Below are positions 1 to 8,804 of a stretch of 64,000 nt of DNA, in pieces. The notes below the pieces were generated by a model. It was not told the origin of the DNA. It was given only the letters and a program-made list of their open reading frames with translations, and searched no databases. A program made the translations under genes and the position numbers. Position 1 is the first letter of the stretch. The number at the start of each line of letters is the position of its first letter. Source of the stretch: Alphaproteobacteria bacterium HT1-32 (lineage in GTDB: Bacteria > Pseudomonadota > Alphaproteobacteria > Rhodospirillales > HT1-32); contig WJPL01000004.1 of NCBI GenBank assembly GCA_009649675.1, forward strand, positions 122,993 to 186,992, in the 5' to 3' direction.

Positions 1-721
1 TGCCACCCCAGTAGGCATCGAACGCATCAAGTTTGATGTGGTCATTCTTCTGGTAGCTGGCGAATTTATACGGACCCGTGCCGACCGGATTCCAGTTCAT
101 CGCCTTCGAGGCTTTGTCCATCCAGACGGTGTAGTCGACGCCGGCTTCCTTATGCGCATTCCAGGCTTCATCGCAGACGATGAAGGAGGTGTAGCTGGAC
201 AGCAGAAGCTCAAGTGCGGCATCCGGTCCTTCGGTGGTGAAAGCGACCTTGTAATCACCCAGTTTCTCGACACTGGTCAGATGCGAGAAATATTCACGGC
301 CTCTCGCATAGTAGGATTTTGGTCCCCAGAGGCGTTCAGGATCAAAGGTCGACAGAACGTCATCGGCATTGAACGGGTTGCCATCATGGCAGCTGACGCC
401 CTGACGCAGTTCAAGTTCAAGCCGGTTCGGGGCTGTACGGGTCCAGGATGTTGCCAGACCGGGTATCAGCTTCGCGGCACCGCCTTTTGTCTCGCTGGCA
501 AAGTCCCGGCGGATCAGGGTGTCATAGATCGAGTAATAAACACGGGTGTCCACGGTGCCGGTCTGTTCGACAGGGTCGAGGCCACGGGCAAGCTTGTTCA
601 CGGCAACAGTGATGGCAGGTCCGTCAGCAGCTTGTGCGGCTTGCTGGGCTGTCACTGTCACGGTCAGGGCTGCGGTCAATGCCGCGGCGCCCAGTCCGGC
701 TTTCAGATAGTTACGAAACAT
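1..721 (-). CDS. ABC transporter substrate-binding protein, family 5 (peptide/opine type), C-terminus cut by window edge
   Basis: Periplasmic binding protein of the DppA/OppA-like SBP_bac_5 family. It captures a peptide, opine or similar solute for an ABC importer whose other genes lie outside the window. About 240 residues are visible. Residues 1 to about 33 are a Sec signal peptide (basic MFRNYLK, Ala/Leu-rich core, cleavage near AQAAD), followed by the family opening on VAVNKLARGLDPVEQ and an internal LRQGVSCHDGNPFNADD block. Two ATGs are adjacent (724 and 721); the second lies 6 nt from GGAG and is preferred. It is downstream of and co-directional with the RpiR gene, 35 nt apart, so that regulator probably controls it. 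The substrate cannot be read from the sequence. Confidence 0.88.
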   Translation of the reverse strand, partial: MFRNYLKAGLGAAALTAALTVTVTAQQAAQAADGPAITVAVNKLARGLDPVEQTGTVDTRVYYSIYDTLIRRDFASETKGGAAKLIPGLATSWTRTAPNRLELELRQGVSCHDGNPFNADDVLSTFDPERLWGPKSYYARGREYFSHLTSVEKLGDYKVAFTTEGPDAALELLLSSYTSFIVCDEAWNAHKEAGVDYTVWMDKASKAMNWNPVGTGPYKFASYQKNDHIKLDAFDAYWGG

Positions 722-756
722 CATTCTCTCCGTTTTGCTTTTGGCAGTGTGAGGCG

Positions 757-1656
757 TCAGTGTTCGTCGTCCGTTTCTCTTGTCGGATCGGCGGGTTTCG
801 TCGCAGCAGGTTCCCCGGATACGGCGAAATGGCGGGCCAGTGTCGACAGTCGTTCCAGCGCTTCGATTGATCGACCGTCATCACAACGGGACAATTCGAG
901 GATCAGCGCATTACAGATCGCCATCGGCACGGTAAGGGATTGTGAATCGAGATCTTCGCCGCGTGATGCGGCAAGCAGGATGTCTGGCTTTGGTCGAACG
1001 GCGAGGCCAGCCAGATCAGAGATCAGCAGACAACTGGCACCCACATCACGGGTATAGGCAAGCAGCCGGTCCAGCCGTTCCGCAGGACGCCGGAAGGCAC
1101 AGACAACAACGACATCTTCGCGGCGCATCGACAGCAGAACGTCGGAGGCCTGCCAGTCGAGATGCTGGAGTTCAACCACATCATATCCGGACCGCGTCAG
1201 CCGGCGGGCAAACAGGTTGGTCAGGGATGAGGCATGACCCTGGCCGAACAGGAAAATTCGTCTGGCATCCCGCAGCATTTCAGCGGCAGAAGTCATGGTT
1301 GTGTGGTCGATCTGTTTTGGCAGAGACATCAGGGTACGTACCTCGCTCTCGACCAGTGCATCGAGAATCGAGCCTCTGGCCATACGGTCCAGTCGCCCCC
1401 GGATACGGCCTGCGGCGGAATCGACTTCAGAGATGACCTCGTTCCGCAGATGGGCTTTCATCGTGCGGTAGCTGTCAAAGCCGAGCTTTTGAGCAAGCCG
1501 GCCGGCAGTGCTTTCATGGACACCGGCGCGTTTCGCCACGGTCACTGCGGGCAGAAAGCTGCTTTCGACCGGATCGACAAAAAGGACAGCCAGCAACCGA
1601 CGGTCTGCATCCGTCAGCTTGCCACCATACTCCTCGACGATCTCTCTAAGGCCCAA
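757..1656 (-). CDS. MurR/RpiR-family transcriptional regulator (HTH + SIS domain)
   Basis: DNA-binding regulator of 299 residues, cytoplasmic. The N-terminal RpiR winged helix-turn-helix (about 1-75) reads LREIVEEYGGKLTDADRRLL then VAKRAGVHESTAGRLAQKLGF. The C-terminal SIS sugar-phosphate-type domain (about 115-250) contains FLFGQGHASSL and VVVVCAFRRP. The start is probably TTG at 1656: it matches the usual family beginning, has a GGGGG Shine-Dalgarno 8 nt upstream, and no in-frame ATG lies near. It is followed by the ABC binding protein, the likely target. A perfect TGCAAG-AAAA-CTTGCA palindrome lies 60-75 bp upstream of the start, consistent with autoregulation. RpiR proteins often sense phosphosugars, but the effector here is unknown. 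Confidence 0.88.
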   Translation of the reverse strand: MGLREIVEEYGGKLTDADRRLLAVLFVDPVESSFLPAVTVAKRAGVHESTAGRLAQKLGFDSYRTMKAHLRNEVISEVDSAAGRIRGRLDRMARGSILDALVESEVRTLMSLPKQIDHTTMTSAAEMLRDARRIFLFGQGHASSLTNLFARRLTRSGYDVVELQHLDWQASDVLLSMRREDVVVVCAFRRPAERLDRLLAYTRDVGASCLLISDLAGLAVRPKPDILLAASRGEDLDSQSLTVPMAICNALILELSRCDDGRSIEALERLSTLARHFAVSGEPAATKPADPTRETDDEH

Positions 1657-1712
1657 AGTGCATACCCCCTATGCTACCGGACAGGTTTGAACCTTACGCC
1701 CGATTTGGTTTT

Positions 1713-1732
1713 CGTGCAAGAAAACTTGCATG
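1713..1732. promoter_or_regulatory. Palindrome upstream of the RpiR gene, candidate operator
   Basis: TGCAAG AAAA CTTGCA is a perfect 6-bp inverted repeat (1715-1730), extendable to 8 bp with one G-T. It lies about 60 bp upstream of the RpiR start on the minus strand. Position and symmetry suggest an RpiR operator; this is inference. Confidence 0.45.
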
Positions 1733-1819
1733 AATGGATTTTTACGCAATTTATGTTGCTGTTTTATGGCAGCGAAATGACGGGGGAATTACAAATGAAA
1801 ATTTTCAGAGATATTTGTT

Positions 1820-1869
1820 CCGGCTGACCTATTGTCAGCCGGTCGCCCGTGATCAGAACGGGCGACCGG
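1820..1869 (-). terminator. Two overlapping hairpins after the TRAP permease gene
   Basis: Directly downstream of the TRAP permease stop are a perfect 12-bp inverted repeat (1839-1850 with 1858-1869, 7-nt loop) and a perfect 9-bp one (1820-1828 with 1834-1842). They share the CCGG at 1839-1842, so both cannot form fully at once. There is no clear U-tract after them on the minus strand, so termination is likely but not canonical. Confidence 0.5.
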
Positions 1870-1882
1870 TCAGGGTCGGGCT

Positions 1883-3859
1883 TCAGGCTGCGACTTTCGG
1901 CCGTGCATTGAAGAAGACAAAGATAGTGGAACCGGCAACGGCGCCAGCAATCCAGTACAGCCCATCGATAGCCGGCCCAACCGTGGCTGTCAGGGCAATC
2001 AGGGAGGTGGCGCCGAGCAGGATACGTGTTGCCGCGTTGAGATCAGCCCGCCAGTAGCCGGTGATCGCCAGTTGCATGGCGGTGAAGCAGATAAACAGCG
2101 CGAAGACATCGAAGATAATCTCGGCGATGCTGTCATCCAGCAGACTGCCGAAGGCGAAGACGAAGGGGATGATGTAGAGGGCTTTTGCAAGTTTGACGCA
2201 TTCCCAGCCGGTTCGCATCGGATTGGCATTGGCGATACGTGCGCCGACAAAGGCCGTCATGCAGATCGGTGGCGTGATGGTCGAGTCCTGGGCGAACCAG
2301 AAGATGATCAGATGGGCAGCCAGCGCCGACATGCCGAGATCCTGCAGGAAGGTCGCCCCCAGCGCCGCAATAATGACGTAAGAAGCGGTGACGGGCATAC
2401 CCATGCCGACGACATAGCTGATCAGGCCGATCAGAACGATGGCGATGAACATGGAGCCACCGGAGAAGTCGAGCAGGATGGAGGTGATCTTGATCAGCAG
2501 TCCGGTCTGGACCGTTACCCCGTAAATAATTGCCGCACTGGCCAGCAGGGCAGAAATGCTCAGTGCAACGCGGGTGCCGGTCTCAAGGGTAACAATGATC
2601 TTCTCCGGGCTGATGCGGGTTGCCTTTCGCATCATGGCGACGGCGAAGGTCGCAACAACACAGGCACCGGCCGAAAAGAACGGTGTGAAGTCCATCAGCA
2701 GGAGAGTAATCAGCAGACCGACTGCAGCCAGAATATGCCAGCCCTGTGCCAGGGCATCACGAATACGCGGCAGTTCTGACCGGGGTAGGCCCTGCAGGTT
2801 GCGCTGGGCTGCCTTGACGTCGGTGAAGATATAAATGGCGACGTAGTACAGCAGTGCGGGTGCAATGGAATAGGCGAGAATTTTCCCCAGAGGTTCGCCG
2901 GTCAGGCTGGCCATGATGAAGGCGCCCGCACCCATCAGGGGCGGGGTCAGGCCACCACCGACAGAGGCGACAACTTCGATCGCCGCGGCTTCATGAGGTT
3001 TGTAGCCGGTTCGTTTCATCAGCGGGATGGTCATGGCACCGGTGGTGGCGACGTTGGAGATTGAGGATCCGGAAAGCATCCCCATCAGTGCAGAGGAAAT
3101 GACTGCAACCTTGGCCGGGCCGCCGCGCCGGTGACCGGCAATGGCCATCGCCAGATTGGTGAATACGGCGTCTCCGCCGGTCGCACGCAGCAGTGAGCCG
3201 AACAGCAGGAAAGCGAACAGGAAGGTCGCCATGATGCCGGTGATGAAATTGAACAGGCCGCTGGTGTCCATATACAGCGTCTCGATCAGTTCGCTCAGCG
3301 GCACACCGCGATGCTGGAACAGACCGGGCCAGTAGGGGCCGGTGACCGCATAGGTGATGAAGAACAGATTGAGCCCGACAATGATGCTGCCGACGGTCCG
3401 GCGGGTGGCTTCGGCCACCACGATAAGCGCCAGAATACCGAGTATGATATCGCCGATTGCGACATCATCATAGCCGACATAACGATCGAGAAAACGATCC
3501 TGGGACCAGAATGACCAGGCAAAGCAGACGAGGGCTGTCACCGCGAGCAGGATGTCCAGCAGGGATGGCTTGTTGCGGCTGGCCGCCCGGTATGCGGGAT
3601 AAAGCAACAGCGTCAGCGGCACCGTAAACATCAGATGCAGACTGCGTGTGGCGATTTCGCCAATGGTCGCCGTAAAAGCGAAGTAGAGCGTGATCAGCGT
3701 CAGGGCGACGCAGGAGATGCGGACAAGGTGCCGCAGCCAGCCCGTGAAAACACGTTGTTCAGACGGGAACAGCCGTTCTTCGAACTCGGTAACGGAAACC
3801 TCCGCGACATCAAGTTTTGCTGTGAGATTGAGATGGTCAGCAGATGGCTTGGTGGTCAT
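1883..3859 (-). CDS. TRAP transporter fused permease, TAXI type (DctQM-like fusion)
   Basis: Integral membrane protein of 658 residues that uses an ion gradient to import an organic anion delivered by the TAXI binding protein encoded upstream. The N-terminal third is the DctQ-like four-helix part. The rest is the 12-helix DctM-like part, with family hallmarks such as SALMGMLSGSSISNVATTGA, GGLTPPLMGAGAFIM and GMGMPVTASYVI. The length fits the usual fused 4TM/12TM TRAP permease. It is transcribed with the binding-protein gene 90 bp upstream, separated from it by a hairpin followed by a T-run. Overlapping hairpins follow the stop. The substrate is not deducible; known TAXI systems carry dicarboxylates or glutamate-like acids. 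Confidence 0.93.
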   Translation of the reverse strand: MTTKPSADHLNLTAKLDVAEVSVTEFEERLFPSEQRVFTGWLRHLVRISCVALTLITLYFAFTATIGEIATRSLHLMFTVPLTLLLYPAYRAASRNKPSLLDILLAVTALVCFAWSFWSQDRFLDRYVGYDDVAIGDIILGILALIVVAEATRRTVGSIIVGLNLFFITYAVTGPYWPGLFQHRGVPLSELIETLYMDTSGLFNFITGIMATFLFAFLLFGSLLRATGGDAVFTNLAMAIAGHRRGGPAKVAVISSALMGMLSGSSISNVATTGAMTIPLMKRTGYKPHEAAAIEVVASVGGGLTPPLMGAGAFIMASLTGEPLGKILAYSIAPALLYYVAIYIFTDVKAAQRNLQGLPRSELPRIRDALAQGWHILAAVGLLITLLLMDFTPFFSAGACVVATFAVAMMRKATRISPEKIIVTLETGTRVALSISALLASAAIIYGVTVQTGLLIKITSILLDFSGGSMFIAIVLIGLISYVVGMGMPVTASYVIIAALGATFLQDLGMSALAAHLIIFWFAQDSTITPPICMTAFVGARIANANPMRTGWECVKLAKALYIIPFVFAFGSLLDDSIAEIIFDVFALFICFTAMQLAITGYWRADLNAATRILLGATSLIALTATVGPAIDGLYWIAGAVAGSTIFVFFNARPKVAA

Positions 3860-3889
3860 GGCAGGCCCGATCCATTGAGCAGAAAAAGG

Positions 3890-3924
3890 AGTGGCAGCGG
3901 ACGGTTCATCCGCACGCTGCCACT
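3890..3924 (-). terminator. Hairpin plus T-run between TAXI binding protein and permease (leaky terminator)
   Basis: AGTGGCAGCG (3890-3899) is perfectly complementary to 3915-3924, with a further nested GCGGA/TCCGC stem. On the minus strand the stem is followed by CCTTTTTCT, the layout of an intrinsic terminator. Because the permease gene follows in the same direction, it probably attenuates read-through so that the binding protein is made in excess. Confidence 0.65.
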
Positions 3925-3949
3925 ATAGACAAGTCAGGAAGCTGAATGC

Positions 3950-4936
3950 TTATTTCATCCAGCCGCGTTCTTTGTAGTATTTTACGGCACCCGGATGTGT
4001 CGGGATCGGATGGCTGTCCGGCATATCTTCCGGCTTCCAGGTTTTGAAACCGCTATAGGCGGAGATCAGGCGGTCCTGATTTTCGGCCATGTCCTTGACC
4101 ATCAGATAGACGATTTCGTCATCCATATCGGCGGAGGTGAAAATCGTTGTCGGCAGGTTCAGGGCGCGAACCGGCTTGTCCTGACCGGTATAGGTGCCGG
4201 CAGGAATGTCGAACTTGGTGTAACCCCAGTCCTTGACCATGCGGTCACGGATCTCGTCCGGCATATCAAACAGGTAGGAATCCCGTGCAGCGGTAGCCTG
4301 CTGCAGGTCACTGGCCAGCAGACCAACCGTGTTGGTGTAAATATCGATCTGGCGGTTCATGTAGGCGTCAAGCAGGCCTTCCTGTGCACCTTCCATCACG
4401 GTGCCGCCGGCCGCTTCGATACCCTTGAAGTCCGTGCCGTGCATTTCCATGATGCGTTCAATACCGAAAAGGTTCGATGAACCCTTGGCGCCGACGCCGA
4501 TGCGAACTTTTGCGCCATTCTTGACCTGGGAAAAGATGTCTTTCGGCACGTCACCGGCCATTGAAATCTGCACGGTATTTGCCACGACGTTGGCGATGGT
4601 GCGCAGGTTTTTCATGCCTTCCTTCGGCATAACCGGATTGTTGCCGTCATAGATGGCGCGCAGGAACGGGCCGTATGACAGACCGAAGTCAGCCTTGCCG
4701 CTACCCACTGCGAGCGGATTGCCGATGGCTCCCTTGCCGGGGATGGTGCTGACAGGCTGGCCGTCATAATGCTTGTTGACGAGTTCCGAAATTGCCGTGG
4801 CGGTCGGGAACCATGTGCCGGTCGGGCCACCCGAAATAAAGGTGGCAATGGCGTGCTTCTTTTCCTGTGCAGCAGCTGGCGCAACGGTAAGTGCAATTAC
4901 GCTGGCTGACGCAAGAATAAGATGTGTAAGTTTCAT
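3950..4936 (-). CDS. TAXI-family TRAP transporter solute-binding protein
   Basis: Periplasmic receptor of 328 residues for the adjacent TRAP permease. Residues 1 to about 23 are a signal peptide ending APAAAQ. The mature N-terminus contains ISGGPTGTWFPTATAISELV, the typical TAXI opening, then STIPGKGAIGNPLAVGSGKADF and a VRIGVGAKGSSN stretch. The length is normal for the family. The start ATG has GGGAG about 8 nt upstream. It is the first gene of the transporter operon, with the permease after it beyond a leaky terminator. The upstream 260-bp gap carries a TTTTGTATACAAAA palindrome that may control it. The ligand is unknown; TAXI proteins usually bind glutamate or dicarboxylates. Confidence 0.93.
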   Translation of the reverse strand: MKLTHLILASASVIALTVAPAAAQEKKHAIATFISGGPTGTWFPTATAISELVNKHYDGQPVSTIPGKGAIGNPLAVGSGKADFGLSYGPFLRAIYDGNNPVMPKEGMKNLRTIANVVANTVQISMAGDVPKDIFSQVKNGAKVRIGVGAKGSSNLFGIERIMEMHGTDFKGIEAAGGTVMEGAQEGLLDAYMNRQIDIYTNTVGLLASDLQQATAARDSYLFDMPDEIRDRMVKDWGYTKFDIPAGTYTGQDKPVRALNLPTTIFTSADMDDEIVYLMVKDMAENQDRLISAYSGFKTWKPEDMPDSHPIPTHPGAVKYYKERGWMK

Positions 4937-5155
4937 GCTTGATCTCCCTCATTGAGACTGTCCGACCAGAAGCAACACTGGCGCACAGATCGATTTACCT
5001 TGGGATCCCCGTTTCCGGGTCTGATCCCCGTTTCCGTCTGCTCATCTCTGACAGCGCCGCTGCAATTACCGGAAAGCTGTTCCGCCCGGTAATTCTGCAC
5101 GCGCTCCCCTCCACTCCACGAGAGCCGGTCCCATTGTTTTAAACACGAACGAATG

Positions 5156-5169
5156 TTTTGTATACAAAA
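5156..5169. promoter_or_regulatory. TTTTGTATACAAAA palindrome upstream of the TRAP operon
   Basis: A perfect 14-bp palindrome lies in the 4937-5196 gap, about 220 bp before the TAXI gene and 28 bp after the stop of the preceding SDR gene. The GTATAC core resembles FCD-GntR half-sites (GT-N-AC type). The rest of the gap has no gene-like features. The regulator is unassigned. Confidence 0.4.
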
Positions 5170-5196
5170 ATATGTATCTGCAGTCCCGTCGTTGAT

Positions 5197-5979
5197 TCAG
5201 AACCGTCCGCAATCGACTTTCATCTTCTCGCCGGTCGTCGCCCCTGATGCGGCTGAGGCGAAGTATAGCGCGGCATAGCCAACCTCATGCGGGTCGACCC
5301 AGCGTTTCAGGGCTGCCGGATCGGTGTAATTTTCACGAATGATCTCGGCGACATCGCGTCCTTCGCGTTTTGCCCGCTGTTCAAGAATGCGATCCATATT
5401 GCCGCCGGAGACGGCGCCCGGCAGCAGGGCATTGACCCGGACGCCATGTGGGCCGACTTCGCGGGCAACGGCTTCCGTCATGCCAACAAGGGCAAATTTC
5501 GAGGCACTGTAGGCTGTCCGCATGGGATAGCCCTGAATGCCCATCAGTGACGACATGTTGACGATGCTGCCGCTGCCCTGTGCGGTCATGATTTTCGCAG
5601 CAGCTTTCATACAGTGGAAGGCGCCGAACAGGTTCACTTCCATACAGGCGCGCCAGGCGTCGATATCCACATCTGCGACCGGTGCAATGGGACCGGGACC
5701 GCCAGCATTATTGATCAGGATGTCGACCTTGCCGGTAATCTTTGCGGCTGTTTCAAACAGGGCTTCAACCTGTGCGAAGTCTGAAACATCACAGTTGACG
5801 GCTGTGCCCTTCACCCGTTTGGCAACTTCGGTGATGGTTGCGTCGGTTCGTCCGGCAACAACGACATGGGCACCGGCGGCTGCCAGAACTTCGCAACAGG
5901 CTTCGCCGATCCCCGTTCCGCCACCGGTAACAATGGCGACCTGTCCGTCAACGCGGGTCTGGCTGGCGATGTCGATCAT
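5197..5979 (-). CDS. Short-chain dehydrogenase/reductase (SDR)
   Basis: Cytoplasmic NAD(P)-dependent oxidoreductase, 260 residues, classical SDR. The Rossmann motif TGGGTGIG is at 18-25, NNAGG at 90-94, the catalytic Ser in NMSSLMG at about 143, and Tyr157 and Lys161 in YSASK. The typical carbonyl or hydroxyl substrate is not recognisable. It is the last gene of a seven-gene operon starting at 11819. Its ATG overlaps the stop of the FAD oxidoreductase gene as ATGA, which implies translational coupling, and AAGGAAA lies 7 nt upstream. It may oxidise or reduce the keto/hydroxy product formed by the flavin dehydrogenase. Confidence 0.9.
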   Translation of the reverse strand: MIDIASQTRVDGQVAIVTGGGTGIGEACCEVLAAAGAHVVVAGRTDATITEVAKRVKGTAVNCDVSDFAQVEALFETAAKITGKVDILINNAGGPGPIAPVADVDIDAWRACMEVNLFGAFHCMKAAAKIMTAQGSGSIVNMSSLMGIQGYPMRTAYSASKFALVGMTEAVAREVGPHGVRVNALLPGAVSGGNMDRILEQRAKREGRDVAEIIRENYTDPAALKRWVDPHEVGYAALYFASAASGATTGEKMKVDCGRF

Positions 5980-7085
5980 AACTGTATTTCCTTTGTAAAG
6001 TCGCGGGCAGGGTCGAACAGGGGAAGTTCGGTCTCCCGTCCCAGAATGAAGTCACCCATCAGCTTGCTGATAAAGGGACCGATGGTGTAGCCGCCGCGCA
6101 CGCATCCCAGCAGGAAGGCGCCCTCAACACCAGGTGCCGCACCGGCAAGTGGATAGAAATCGGGTACATTGGCTTCGAACCCGGTCCATGAGCGGACGAT
6201 ACGGAGCTCTTTCAGGCCGGGAACGGCATAGCGTGCCAGCCGCAGGTTTGGCAGAACGCTTTCGGCATCAACCCGGCCCCGGTTACCACCCTCTCCGGGT
6301 TGACCAAGACCTTGCCAGCCGCCGCCGATCAATACCGTGCCATTGCCTTTCTGTTTCAGGGTCAGCAGGCCGGTTGCATGACCGATCACACTGCTGACAA
6401 GACGTGGTCCCCGCTCGGTGACGGAGACGGTATTCACCCGTGCGCGAACCGGCAGGTCCAGACCAATCATGCCAGCCGCCTGTTTCAGCCAGCCACCGCA
6501 GGCCAGCAGCAACCGTCTGGCATGAACGGGGCCGGTTGATGTCTGTAAGGTGAAGCCCGGTTCGTCCCGGTGAATTTCTGCAACAGAACAGTGTTCCCTG
6601 ACATCAATATTGGCCGCTTTGAGACGGTGGCGGTAATAGCGCCCGGTCAGGGATGAATTGGCAAAACCGTCAGACGGACACCGGGACGCGGCGACAACTT
6701 TCCGGCAGAGGCCGGGTTCACGAACCGCAACCTCATTTGGTGAGATGAAGCTGATGGGAGCACCTGCTTCCTGCTTCATGGTCATGCGTTCATGGAGCAG
6801 GTCCGCTTCCCGGTCAGTAAAGGCCAGGGTGTAGCCCCCGGTCTCCCGGTAATCGACCTCGGCGCCCATGCGTTTCCATTCCTGATGGCCGCGCAGGGCA
6901 TAGGGCATCAGTTTGACACGCTTGATTTGCAGGCTGAGTGTCCCGGCATTCACGCCGGACGCTCCCTGTCCGATATCTCCCTGTTCCAGCAGGACCACCC
7001 GCATGCCACCTTCGGCCAGTCGCAGGGCAGCGCCACTTCCCATGATGCCGCCACCGACAACGGCAATATCGTAAATATCACTCAT
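5976..7085 (-). CDS. FAD-dependent D-amino-acid-oxidase-fold subunit (HcnC/OoxB-like)
   Basis: Flavoprotein of 369 residues with the DAO fold. The FAD-binding GGGIMGS motif is at 11-17 with acidic LLEQGD about 20 residues later, and the C-terminal FAD contact is GCVRGGYTIGP. It has no signal peptide. Together with the next two upstream genes it forms the three-part set known from hydrogen cyanide synthase, opine/octopine oxidase and D-hydroxyproline dehydrogenase, in which this subunit oxidises an imino- or amino-acid carbon-nitrogen bond. Both ends overlap neighbours by ATGA. No cyanide-related context is present, so an opine, D-amino acid or hydroxyproline-like substrate is more likely; this is inference. 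Confidence 0.85.
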   Translation of the reverse strand: MSDIYDIAVVGGGIMGSGAALRLAEGGMRVVLLEQGDIGQGASGVNAGTLSLQIKRVKLMPYALRGHQEWKRMGAEVDYRETGGYTLAFTDREADLLHERMTMKQEAGAPISFISPNEVAVREPGLCRKVVAASRCPSDGFANSSLTGRYYRHRLKAANIDVREHCSVAEIHRDEPGFTLQTSTGPVHARRLLLACGGWLKQAAGMIGLDLPVRARVNTVSVTERGPRLVSSVIGHATGLLTLKQKGNGTVLIGGGWQGLGQPGEGGNRGRVDAESVLPNLRLARYAVPGLKELRIVRSWTGFEANVPDFYPLAGAAPGVEGAFLLGCVRGGYTIGPFISKLMGDFILGRETELPLFDPARDFTKEIQL

Positions 7086-8521
7086 AGCGGGGCCGGTGCC
7101 GGAATTGGCAGTTCGTCATAATCAAAATCTGACGCCACCACCTCAATCGCCAGTGGGCGCAGGGGAGGACGCCCGGTGGGTAATCCGATGTCCTCAACCC
7201 TGCGACCGGTCAGCCGGGCCGTCAGCATGGCGGCGGTCTCCTGACAGAAGCGGCCGCCACAAGGGCCCATACCGCAGCGGGTGTCGGACTTCAGGGCATT
7301 GGGGCTGATACCACCTGATGTGATGCCGGCTTCGACATCAGCGCGGGTCAGTCCCTCACAGCGGCAGACAATTGTCTCCGGCGTGATCTGGTCGAGAATG
7401 CCGTCCCGGGGGATGGCGAGTGATGTCATCGCCCGACCGAAAGCACTGACTGAGCGGAGATTACCTGTTGCTGATGAATGTGGGGGCCGGGCTTTGTCTG
7501 TGAGATCAGCCAGCACCGCCAGCGCCGTATTCCGCCCCCGTACAGGAGCCGCCGCGGCACCCAGAATACCCGCACCGTCGCCACAGGCGTAAATACCGGC
7601 AATGCTGGTCCGGCCCAGATCATCAGTTGTCACATGCCAGCCGCCCAGCGCCGGGTCATGGTGATGCCGGCAGTTCAGCATGCGGGTTGCTTCGGTCGCG
7701 GGAGCCAGGCCATGCCCAAGACAGACCGCATCGACATCAAATGAACGGGTGGCTTTGGTATCTGCTGGCTTCCACTGGTCATCGACGGGTCCAACCTCGA
7801 CCCGTTCCACCTTGCCATCACCTGTGATGTTCCGGATGCCATGGCGGTAGAGCAGGGGGATTCCGGCCGCCCGGAGTCTGGCAAGCCATCCGGCGCCACG
7901 CAGGGCAAGGTCTGGGCGTCGCAGCATCTGTGGTATGCGTTTTGACCAGTCGGCAAAGCCATTGAGGTCAGCAACAAAAGCAACCTCACCACCCTGACGG
8001 TGGATTTCATGGGCAACAAAAGGAAGCAGCGGGCCGACACCGGCAACCGCCACCCGTTGTCCGGGCAGGATCATCTGGCCCTTCATCAGCGCCGTTGCCG
8101 CAGCCAGCCCGATCACCCCGGGCAGGGTCCAGCCGGGGACAGGGAATATCCGCTCCTGTGCGCCGGTGGCCAGAACAACGGTTTGTGCCGTTATTGTCTT
8201 CGGGCCTTTGCTGCCGGTCAGGGCAACCATCCAGCCATCATCGACAGGCTGAATCTGCCATACCCGGTGATCGAACAGGCAAACCGCTTCGGAGGTGGAA
8301 AGCCTTTGCCGCAGGTCGTCTCCGGCGCGGGATTCCGGTGTCGGCGGTGCTGACAGAATGGCCGGGCTTTTTGCCCGCCAGACCTGCCCGCCTGCTGCTT
8401 TCTGCTCATCAATGATGATGACGGAGCGTCCGGCCGATGCGGCTTCGATAGCGACCGTCGCACCGGCGGGTCCGGCACCGACGACAAGAACATCAATGAT
8501 GGCCGTCTGTTGTTCAGCCAT
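7082..8521 (-). CDS. FAD/NAD(P)-binding dehydrogenase subunit with BFD [2Fe-2S] domain (HcnB/OoxA-like)
   Basis: Protein of 479 residues. The N-terminal dinucleotide fold has VVGAGPAGA at 13-21 and the second nucleotide motif VAVAGVGPLLPF. The C-terminal BFD-like [2Fe-2S] region (about 385-430) carries Cys ligands in VCRCEGLT and CGMGPCGGRFC. It is the alpha-type subunit of the heterotrimeric OoxAB/HcnABC/D-hydroxyproline dehydrogenase group and passes electrons from the DAO-fold subunit. It overlaps the ferredoxin-like subunit gene by 8 bp and the DAO-fold gene by 4 bp. The gene order ferredoxin-like, alpha, beta matches the hcnABC order. Confidence 0.88.
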   Translation of the reverse strand: MAEQQTAIIDVLVVGAGPAGATVAIEAASAGRSVIIIDEQKAAGGQVWRAKSPAILSAPPTPESRAGDDLRQRLSTSEAVCLFDHRVWQIQPVDDGWMVALTGSKGPKTITAQTVVLATGAQERIFPVPGWTLPGVIGLAAATALMKGQMILPGQRVAVAGVGPLLPFVAHEIHRQGGEVAFVADLNGFADWSKRIPQMLRRPDLALRGAGWLARLRAAGIPLLYRHGIRNITGDGKVERVEVGPVDDQWKPADTKATRSFDVDAVCLGHGLAPATEATRMLNCRHHHDPALGGWHVTTDDLGRTSIAGIYACGDGAGILGAAAAPVRGRNTALAVLADLTDKARPPHSSATGNLRSVSAFGRAMTSLAIPRDGILDQITPETIVCRCEGLTRADVEAGITSGGISPNALKSDTRCGMGPCGGRFCQETAAMLTARLTGRRVEDIGLPTGRPPLRPLAIEVVASDFDYDELPIPAPAPL

Positions 8522-8804
8522 AGATCACCCGACCAAGGACAAGACCTTCGCGGACTTCAAGACGACAGGATTCAACCCGCTGACCATCTGCGTTGACGAT
8601 GCATTCCTGACAGACGCCCATGGCACAGAAGACCCCGCGGTCACCACCGTCAACCGGTGCGGTGCGGAGCGAAAGTTCACCAGCCGCCATCAGGGCAGCG
8701 GCGACACTTTCGCCCGCATGAGCTTCTATCCTGTTACCGTCAAAGGTGAAGCTGACCAGTTCTGACCGGCGGACGCCCCTGACAATGCGTGGTCCCCTGT
8801 TCAT
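8514..8804 (-). CDS. Small (2Fe-2S)-binding subunit (HcnA-like, Fer2_4)
   Basis: Protein of 96 residues, the ferredoxin-like gamma subunit of the three-part flavin dehydrogenase. Plant-type ferredoxin ligands are visible as Cys60, Cys65, Cys68 and Cys80 (GVFCAMGVCQECIV, then VESC). The ordering AHAGESVAAALMAAGE before the cluster is typical of HcnA/SoxA-like subunits. The start codon overlaps the stop of the DapA-family gene as ATGA. It lets the complex hand electrons to an acceptor other than oxygen. Confidence 0.9.
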   Translation of the reverse strand: MNRGPRIVRGVRRSELVSFTFDGNRIEAHAGESVAAALMAAGELSLRTAPVDGGDRGVFCAMGVCQECIVNADGQRVESCRLEVREGLVLGRVIYG

